The notes under the pieces are model-generated. The model saw only the letters and a program-made list of their open reading frames with translations, ran no database searches and had not been told where the DNA came from. Below are positions 17,655-22,965 of a DNA stretch of 22,965 bases, piece after piece (the first letter of the stretch is position 1; the number at the start of each line of letters is the position of its first letter). The translations under genes were made by a program, and so were the position numbers. The DNA is from Methylotenera sp. UBA6020 (lineage in GTDB: Bacteria; Pseudomonadota; Gammaproteobacteria; Burkholderiales; Methylophilaceae): contig DIZU01000050.1 of the NCBI GenBank assembly GCA_002429455.1, positions 7,950 to 30,914 on the forward strand, given 5' to 3'.

Positions 17655-17686
17655 CCATTCATGCCAAAGCAATTCCGCATGAATGG
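17655..17686 (-). terminator. perfect 10-bp inverted repeat after truncated hemY
   Basis: CCATTCATGC (17655-17664) and GCATGAATGG (17677-17686) pair perfectly around a 12-base loop, 28 bp past the hemY stop codon. The location suits the end of the hemC-hemD-hemX-hemY transcript. No T-run follows on the minus strand, so it could also be a Rho-dependent end or a protein site. Confidence 0.4.
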
Positions 17687-17713
17687 AAATGGTGTTTATT
17701 TAATGTACTTAAA

Positions 17714-18127
17714 CTAAAATCCTTGTTTATTTTTTTCCGAGGCAATGGTTTCAATAAGCGCTTCGAGATTGGCATCGTGGATTAGCTCATGTGCACGTTT
17801 TGTTGCGGCTTCCGCTTTTTCAAAGTCACCATCGGCTAGTGCGTGCAAACCTTCCAGCAAGGCTTCGTTGCTCGCTTTTAAGCGTTGCGACTCTTTCTTA
17901 CTACGCCTGTTAGCGGGTAATCGGCGTAAAAAATGCACGAATCTTAAGCAGTAGTGCAGACTCAAAAAGCCCAATACGATTAAAATCAGTAAAAAATTGA
18001 ATGAAAATTGCAAGCGGTAGGGCGAGCGCACAATCAGCACATAACCTTGATTATTGCTTGCCAGCCATACCACGCTCACCAGCAGTAAAAACATTAATAA
18101 CCACCAAAATAGTTTGCGTTTCATCAT
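17714..18127 (-). CDS. HemY-like protein, N-terminal domain only
   Basis: This 137-residue protein matches the N-terminal HemY domain. It has two membrane helices (about 5-25 and 41-60) separated by NNQGYVLIVRSPYRLQFSFN, then a basic stretch and helical repeats rich in Ala (EALLEGLHALADGDFEKAEAATKRAHELI). HemY of this type is a tetratricopeptide inner-membrane protein linked to the end of the hemCDX operon, and usually has about 400 residues. Here the frame stops after the first helical repeat, and no downstream frame resembles the missing part. It starts 30 bp after hemX. It is either a degraded 3' end or a lineage-specific short form. Its role in haem synthesis is not established even for the full-length protein. 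Confidence 0.75.
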   Translation of the reverse strand: MMKRKLFWWLLMFLLLVSVVWLASNNQGYVLIVRSPYRLQFSFNFLLILIVLGFLSLHYCLRFVHFLRRLPANRRSKKESQRLKASNEALLEGLHALADGDFEKAEAATKRAHELIHDANLEALIETIASEKNKQGF

Positions 18128-18157
18128 GTATTAATCACCGCAATTAACCCCAGTATC

Positions 18158-19201
18158 CTAATCACTTTTTTCAAGACTCAGTTTGTAGCGACTCACCGCC
18201 GCAAGGCTTTCGGTAAGTTGTGGCAACTCAATGCCGACATTATTGCTAGATAATTTTTTAAGCATATTGAAGGCTTTAATCGTATTTGGATGCTTGGTAT
18301 CAAAATATTGATTCAGCCAACCATTCACGGTTTTTATATCAGCGTTATAGGCCACCTCGTCATGTTGTAATAAGGCAATGCGGGCGGTGAGCAGGCGCAA
18401 CTTTAAATTTTCGCGTAGATAGAAAGCATGGTCTGCCGAGAGTAGCGGCGGCTCTGGCTTATCAATGCGTTCTACCGTCACTAAATTTTTAATATCGCTC
18501 CAGACAGAAAAGCCAAACTTTTGCAAAGCGTTCAGTTGTGCGGTTTGGGCTGCAGTTTGTTTCGCTGCTGCCAAGTTCAAGGTGGGCTGACGTTCGCTGA
18601 TTAAGGGTAATGTCGCGCATAAATCTGCCAGGCTTTCTAGTTGTGCACTCATGCTGGTGACATCTACTTGTGGGAATCTGCGCAAGTTTTCAATCTCTAA
18701 AGCGAGTGTTTCACGTAGTTGTGTGGCGCGCGGCAATGCTAACGGTTGCAAGCGTTTATCGGCCGCTTGCAGTGCCAGTAATGCAGATTTTATATTGCCG
18801 GCAAGTTGTAATTGTTGGTTGGCCATGGTTAGCAGTTGCTCAACTTCAGCTACGGCAGTTGCTTCGCGATTTTCTGCAAGTTGGTCATAGAGTGTTTGCA
18901 GTACTTCTTGTTGGTCGCGCGACTCGGCTAATTTTTGCTCCAAAATCACTGTGCGCGCATTCGCCTGCGTACTACGCTCCTCTGCCTGCTTGGCTAACGC
19001 CAGACTTTGTTGGTTGAGCGCTTGATATTCATCTAATTTAAGGCTGAGTGATTTTTCTATCTCATTAAACCTTTGGCGCGTGTTTAGCCACTGCCATGCA
19101 AGTGTGAAAAGTGCTAATACCACCAGTACTAAAGCGGTTTTGGCAAAGAGTGAGGGCTTACGTACGGGCGCCTGTATTGTTGAAATTTGTTCGTTGCTCA
19201 T
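18158..19201 (-). CDS. hemX: HemX-like membrane protein
   Basis: This 347-residue protein has one N-terminal membrane helix (about 20-39) and a long coiled coil (about 43-115, rich in Glu, Gln and Ala). A helical periplasmic domain follows, including the family block ALLALQAADKRLQPLALP (about 140-157). It matches the HemX family, often mislabelled as uroporphyrin-III C-methyltransferase: no SAM-binding motif is present. It is probably a scaffold linked to tetrapyrrole synthesis. Its ATG overlaps the hemD stop in an ATGA arrangement, so the two are translationally coupled. The length is within the usual range. Confidence 0.88.
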   Translation of the reverse strand: MSNEQISTIQAPVRKPSLFAKTALVLVVLALFTLAWQWLNTRQRFNEIEKSLSLKLDEYQALNQQSLALAKQAEERSTQANARTVILEQKLAESRDQQEVLQTLYDQLAENREATAVAEVEQLLTMANQQLQLAGNIKSALLALQAADKRLQPLALPRATQLRETLALEIENLRRFPQVDVTSMSAQLESLADLCATLPLISERQPTLNLAAAKQTAAQTAQLNALQKFGFSVWSDIKNLVTVERIDKPEPPLLSADHAFYLRENLKLRLLTARIALLQHDEVAYNADIKTVNGWLNQYFDTKHPNTIKAFNMLKKLSSNNVGIELPQLTESLAAVSRYKLSLEKSD

Positions 19202-19971
19202 GGTTTAGATAAAGCTTGTTGTAGGCAAGCCAGCATCGCCTCATCACCCGGTGCGTCGGCAATCGTCACGTGGAGGCCGATTGCCTCTGCCTCTTCAGCA
19301 ATCCGAGCATGATTGACGCAAAGTTGCATATTGCGCAGCCAGTGGTCGCTACCATTGTGTGTCATTTCCAGCAGATGGCGCATCGCCTCAGAACTTGTGA
19401 CCACTATCGCATGACATTGTTGATTGCGCCAGAGTTGTTCCAATAGCATGCAGTCGTTTTGAGGATTAATCCGTTGGTAGCATTCGGCAAAAGTCACTTG
19501 CGCTCCGCGTGCCTTGAGTGTGTCGGCTAATACATCACGCCCACCTGTCCCGCGAAAAAGCATCACTCGTTTGCCTTGCATGGCTTGCATTTCCGGCAAG
19601 CTTAATAGCGATTCACTATCAAATCTATGTTGAGGAATCAGCACGTATGGCACACCCATTTGCCGCAACTCATCGGCGGTCACCGGACCAATGGCGGCGA
19701 AAGCCAGTTGTGGGGGTAACTGGCGAAACTGAGTTAATACACGTGGCATGCCGTTTTGCACGGCGTTGCTACTGATAAAAATAGCCCAATCGCAAGTTGC
19801 CAACCTCTTAATGGTGTTATCGAACGAACTATAATCTTGCAATGGCACAATATCTATCAGTGGAAAGCTGATAGGCTTGCCGCCGTTGGCACGAATTAAC
19901 GTACTTAACTTAGTCGCTTGTGCAACCGGTCGTGTGATTGCAATGCCTAGGCCATTGAGTGTGGTGTTCAT
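19198..19971 (-). CDS. hemD: uroporphyrinogen-III synthase
   Basis: HemD closes hydroxymethylbilane, the product of HemC, into uroporphyrinogen III, inverting ring D. The 257-residue length is normal. The family is weakly conserved, but its landmarks are visible: an N-terminal ITRP segment (residues 12-15), ISFPLIDIVPL near 34-44, DWAIFISSNAVQ near 61-72, AAIGPVTADEL near 92-102, GTGGRDVLADTLKARGA near 150-166, and VTSSEAMRHLL near 196-206. The gene lies 41 bp after hemC and overlaps hemX by 4 bp. Operon position and motifs together make the assignment secure. Confidence 0.94.
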   Translation of the reverse strand: MNTTLNGLGIAITRPVAQATKLSTLIRANGGKPISFPLIDIVPLQDYSSFDNTIKRLATCDWAIFISSNAVQNGMPRVLTQFRQLPPQLAFAAIGPVTADELRQMGVPYVLIPQHRFDSESLLSLPEMQAMQGKRVMLFRGTGGRDVLADTLKARGAQVTFAECYQRINPQNDCMLLEQLWRNQQCHAIVVTSSEAMRHLLEMTHNGSDHWLRNMQLCVNHARIAEEAEAIGLHVTIADAPGDEAMLACLQQALSKP

Positions 19972-20012
19972 ATTTAGCAGTAGGTGACTTGTAGGATCTG
20001 CATGAGTGAGTG

Positions 20013-20954
20013 TTAGTCCAGCAACGCTAAAATCTTATCCGCACCTTGAGCTCGTAATTGGTCTGCCAGTGCTTTACCCAAAGCTTCGGCATCGTGTCTG
20101 CTGCCACTCGCGGTTTCCACTAACATGTGCTTGCCATCCACGCTGGCAACAAAACCCGTGATGCGGATATTCTCGCCTTCACAAGTCGCATAAGCGCCTA
20201 ACGGCACAGTACAACTACCCGCAAGCGCACGGCTCATGCCACGCTCTGCTTCAACGCAGACTTGCGTGTCAGCATGGTTGAGTGGTGCCAGCACTGCCAG
20301 TAAGTCTGTGCGATTTGCATTGATTTCAATACCTAAAGCGCCTTGTCCTACGGCTGGAATACTGTGTTCCGGCGCAATCACATTACGAATGCGTGCGTTA
20401 AGACCCAGCCGAATTAAACCTGCGGCAGCAAGAATAATCGCGGCATATTGCCCTTCATCTAATTTGCGTAACCGCGTTTGTAAATTGCCGCGCAAGGATT
20501 CGATTTTTAAGTGTGGCAAACGTGCTTGTAGCTGACTTTGACGGCGCAAACTTGAAGTGCCGACGATACTGCCAGCGGGTAAGTCTTCTAGCGAGGCAAA
20601 ATCGTTGGAAACAAAGGCATCGCGCGGGTCTTCTCTTTCGCCAGTGGCCGCCATCATAAAGCCTTCCGGCAAGTTCATCGGTACATCTTTCATGCTATGC
20701 ACGGCTAAATCTGCACGGCCATCTGCCAAGGCCATTTCTAATTCTTTCACAAACAAACCTTTGCCGCCGACCTTGGCTAACGGCGTATCCAAAATTTGGT
20801 CGCCGGTGGTGGTCATGCCCAAAATTTCTACCGTTGTTTCTGGGTAAAGGGCTTGTAAACGGCTTTGAATATGCAGCGCTTGCCACATGGCCAGTGGGCT
20901 TTCGCGTGAGGCGATAACCAGTTTGTTGGGTGCTTTGACGGATGTGTTATTCAT
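20013..20954 (-). CDS. hemC: porphobilinogen deaminase (hydroxymethylbilane synthase)
   Basis: HemC polymerises four porphobilinogens into hydroxymethylbilane for haem, sirohaem and cobalamin synthesis. The 313-residue sequence is canonical. [14 protein letters not shown] is near the start, and HSMKDVP at 86-92 holds the catalytic Asp90. GTSSLRR at 132-138 and [20 protein letters not shown] at 161-180 are intact. Cys248 in [12 protein letters not shown] is the site of the dipyrromethane cofactor. No ribosome binding site precedes the ATG. A good -35/-10 pair ends 4 bp before it, so the transcript may be leaderless. It lies downstream of the algZ-algR pair with a 72-bp gap, an order I know from Pseudomonas. 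Confidence 0.97.
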   Translation of the reverse strand: MNNTSVKAPNKLVIASRESPLAMWQALHIQSRLQALYPETTVEILGMTTTGDQILDTPLAKVGGKGLFVKELEMALADGRADLAVHSMKDVPMNLPEGFMMAATGEREDPRDAFVSNDFASLEDLPAGSIVGTSSLRRQSQLQARLPHLKIESLRGNLQTRLRKLDEGQYAAIILAAAGLIRLGLNARIRNVIAPEHSIPAVGQGALGIEINANRTDLLAVLAPLNHADTQVCVEAERGMSRALAGSCTVPLGAYATCEGENIRITGFVASVDGKHMLVETASGSRHDAEALGKALADQLRAQGADKILALLD

Positions 20955-20958
20955 GAGC

Positions 20959-20987
20959 TATATAAGAAATTCGATTGAGTATTGCAA
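20959..20987 (-). promoter_or_regulatory. candidate hemC promoter, possibly leaderless
   Basis: On the minus strand, TTGCAA (20982-20987), a 17-bp spacer and TATATA (20959-20964) match the sigma-70 consensus at 4 of 6 positions each with ideal spacing. Only four bases separate the -10 box from the hemC ATG, so transcription would begin at about the start codon. A longer transcript from the algZ-algR side is the alternative. Confidence 0.35.
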
Positions 20988-21026
20988 TTAAGATTATTTA
21001 ATTTTAACACAAGCGGCTATATGCCT

Positions 21027-21776
21027 TTAACTCGCACGAATCAAGTGTTGCTGACGGCGGCTGACAGCAATGGTTTCAGGTACGTCTTTCAATAAGGCCA
21101 CCCACTGCGTTTCGCAATTTTGACCATTTTCGACGCTGCGTTTCTCGTAGCCTAGAATGTATGCGTTTGCGACTAAACAGTTACGATGCAAGCGTATAAA
21201 GATGTTGCTGAACTCCTGTTCCAGATGGGTCAGTGATTCTTCTATCAGGTATTCGCGTTCGGCGGTGCGCACGGTGATGTATTTAAGCTCGGCGCGTAAA
21301 TAAATCACCTCATTAATTGGCACCAATAAAATACGGCCACGCTCGCTGATGCTGACATGCGTTCTTTGTGGCATGAGTGGTGCCAGTGCGGCAAGCTGAC
21401 TAGGCAATAACGCGCGTGCTTTGTTAATGGCAGTTTGCAGGCGTTCAAAGCGGATGGGTTTTAATAGATAATCCACTGCATTTATATCAAAGGCTTGCAT
21501 GGCATAACTGTCGAACGCGGTGGTAAAAATGATGGCCGGTGGTTTGGTCATTTTTTGTAAATGCTGGGCCGCTTCAATGCCATCCATACTCGGCATGCGA
21601 ATATCCAATAACACGATATCCGGCTGGTGATCATTGGCTAAATCGAGCGCATCTTTACCGTTTTTTGCGTCCGCGACAATGTCAATATAGCTCATGTCGG
21701 CCAATAGCTCACGCAGTCGGTTGCGAGCGGGAGCTTCGTCATCGGCGATTAAAAGTTTCAGTGTAGCGCTGATCAT
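21027..21776 (-). CDS. algR: LytTR-family response regulator, AlgR-like
   Basis: This 249-residue two-component regulator has a receiver domain (about 7-120). The acidic pair is D12-D13, the phosphoacceptor Asp58 lies in VLLDIRMPSMDG, and a Lys follows in DYLLKP near 107. The C-terminal LytTR DNA-binding domain (about 145-248) contains VIYLRAELKYITVRT and FIRLHRNCLVA. It begins 7 bp after the histidine kinase gene and is its partner. The name follows the AlgR-type domain order and the algZ-algR-hemC arrangement. The regulated genes are unknown here, and control of alginate should not be assumed. The next gene downstream is hemC. Confidence 0.88.
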   Translation of the reverse strand: MISATLKLLIADDEAPARNRLRELLADMSYIDIVADAKNGKDALDLANDHQPDIVLLDIRMPSMDGIEAAQHLQKMTKPPAIIFTTAFDSYAMQAFDINAVDYLLKPIRFERLQTAINKARALLPSQLAALAPLMPQRTHVSISERGRILLVPINEVIYLRAELKYITVRTAEREYLIEESLTHLEQEFSNIFIRLHRNCLVANAYILGYEKRSVENGQNCETQWVALLKDVPETIAVSRRQQHLIRAS

Positions 21777-21783
21777 TTATTAT

Positions 21784-22803
21784 TCATTTGGTCGTATGGG
21801 GCAAGGTAATATGCACTTGATATTCGCCATCGGCTTGCTTACTTTTTAATGACGCTTCAAGGTCAAAATGTAGCGTTAAACGCTCTTTAATGTTTTTAAG
21901 TGCCATTTTGTTGCCGCTGAGGTGATTTTTTTGTCCGCTGTAAGGATTTTTTAATACCAAATGTACTTCATTACGTTTGGTGTAGATTTGAATGGTAATG
22001 GTGCCACCAGCCGCCAACGGCTCAATGCCGTGATACACCGCATTTTCCAGTAATGGCTGCAATACCAAGGGCGGTATAAGCGCATCGGGTGGCATATCGT
22101 CAATTTGCCATTGAATGATGAGCCGCTCGTCTAGCCGCAGTTTTTCAAGCGCTAAATATTGGCGGCATAAAGCAATTTCCTGCGCCAGCGGCACTAAATC
22201 ACGGTTATCCGCCATGAGTACACGAAACAAATCGGCCATATCTTCTAAAGCGGTTTCAGCTTGCTTGGGCTGGCTGCGAATCAGCGATAACACGGCATTG
22301 ATACTGTTAAACAAAAAGTGTGGGCGAATGCGAGCCTGCAAGGCTTGCAACCTTGCTTCAACCACCGCAGGTGAATAGGCGCGCTGCAGCAAGTTAAAAT
22401 AATAAAAAATGATTATGCTGATGATAGAGACGAACAGCAGTGTACGCATACGCGCTTGGAGATTATCAAAATCATTAAATATCAATAATTGTGAAATCAG
22501 GCCATGCACGCTACTGCAGGTGAACAAAATGATCAGCATCATCGCTAATACGCCTTGCCAGTAGCGTAATTTGATGAGCAACGGGTGACTGATGTATAAC
22601 AGCAATAGGCTTAACAACAGCATGGGCTGTGCAACCGCAGAAATGGCGGTAATCAGCGTGGAAAACTCACTAAAACTATTACTCAGCACCATCGCAACCA
22701 ACGCTAGCGCGGCATTGACGATCACCAATATGCGTAAGTTAACGCCTAAATTACGCATATTGGGTAAGCGGCTAGACTGTCTCATGGTTATTTGAATGCT
22801 CAT
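21784..22803 (-). CDS. algZ: LytS/AlgZ-type sensor histidine kinase
   Basis: This 339-residue membrane kinase has about four hydrophobic segments in its first 140 residues (about 24-43, 53-73, 82-110 and 122-140), with no large sensor domain. A His_kinase (PF06580) catalytic part follows. The phosphoacceptor is His162 in RIRPHFLFNSINA, and the ATP-binding N-box has Asn254 in LLENAVYHG. The C-terminal part ends with an ALKNIKERL box near 300-308. It is the partner of the AlgR-like regulator 7 bp downstream. Several Met codons occur near the N terminus (residues 1, 7 and 16), and the first is given. It may sense membrane state, since little is exposed outside. Confidence 0.87.
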   Translation of the reverse strand: MSIQITMRQSSRLPNMRNLGVNLRILVIVNAALALVAMVLSNSFSEFSTLITAISAVAQPMLLLSLLLLYISHPLLIKLRYWQGVLAMMLIILFTCSSVHGLISQLLIFNDFDNLQARMRTLLFVSIISIIIFYYFNLLQRAYSPAVVEARLQALQARIRPHFLFNSINAVLSLIRSQPKQAETALEDMADLFRVLMADNRDLVPLAQEIALCRQYLALEKLRLDERLIIQWQIDDMPPDALIPPLVLQPLLENAVYHGIEPLAAGGTITIQIYTKRNEVHLVLKNPYSGQKNHLSGNKMALKNIKERLTLHFDLEASLKSKQADGEYQVHITLPHTTK

Positions 22804-22866
22804 GGTTAACTTTTAAGCGCATGGCTAGTTTTTGCGGTTAGTTGCATCGTAGCATTTGTGTTTTGC

Positions 22867-22872
22867 ATTATA
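22867..22872 (-). promoter_or_regulatory. -10 element of a probable algZ promoter
   Basis: On the minus strand a perfect TATAAT lies 63 bp before the algZ ATG, giving a leader of roughly 55 nt. The -35 region at a 17-bp spacing is AT-only and poor. The box overlaps an imperfect palindrome (ATACT...AGTAT, about 22869-22889) that could be an operator. Farther upstream, GACTA-AAAA-TAGTC (22918-22931) is another small inverted repeat. Confidence 0.4.
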
Positions 22873-22965
22873 CTAATCGTATAAGTATATTATTATTAAA
22901 CAATATTTTTAATATTAGACTAAAAATAGTCCAAACTTAAATGTAGCGTAAGCCCAAAATAGCTT

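Overview
The window looks like chromosomal DNA of a betaproteobacterium, most likely a methylotroph of the Methylophilaceae (Methylotenera-like). This rests on an aroQ-accB-accC-prmA-zinc-ribbon gene order, an algZ-algR-hemC-hemD-hemX-hemY order, moderate-to-low GC, and a pqqA gene for the PQQ cofactor precursor peptide used by methanol dehydrogenases. The genus is inferred from gene content and recalled gene order, not from a search.

Layout. (1) 1-1446: an OxyR-type peroxide regulator (+) with both redox cysteines, then an 82-nt nested inverted repeat, a long hairpin, and an orphan 23-residue pqqA (-) with a strong ribosome binding site and an inverted repeat upstream. (2) 1447-8378: a block on the minus strand, read from right to left: dsbD, a TlpA-like thioredoxin, aroQ, accB, accC, prmA and a zinc-ribbon/DUF3426 membrane protein. 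It covers thiol redox transfer to the periplasm, the shikimate pathway, the first step of fatty-acid synthesis and ribosomal L11 methylation. (3) 8495-10162 (+): fxsA and a ferredoxin/FAD/NAD(P)H reductase. (4) 10264-12473 (-): a decayed GGDEF-EAL sensor gene with one frameshift and two nonsense codons, each explained by a single base change. (5) 12764-14076 (+): a small DUF5710 protein and rdgC. (6) 14150-17430 (-): cheW followed by a poly-HAMP chemoreceptor with three 91-residue repeats and a C-terminal DWEEF tail, behind a good match to a flagellar sigma-28 (FliA) promoter. (7) 17714-22803 (-): an AlgZ/AlgR (LytS/LytTR) two-component pair, then hemC, hemD, hemX and a hemY reduced to its N-terminal membrane domain.

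The two housekeeping blocks (2 and 7) appear conserved. The stretch from about 10.2 to 17.7 kb has an accessory character: a signalling pseudogene, a small DUF protein, chemoreception genes and a truncated hemY at its right edge. I see no prophage, transposase, CRISPR array, tRNA or rRNA. I did not find a convincing new multi-gene system. The observations most worth following are the orphan pqqA with its structured flanks, the poly-HAMP receptor and its sigma-28 promoter, the three-lesion pseudogene, the truncated hemY, and a hemC promoter placed so close to the start codon that the mRNA may be leaderless.
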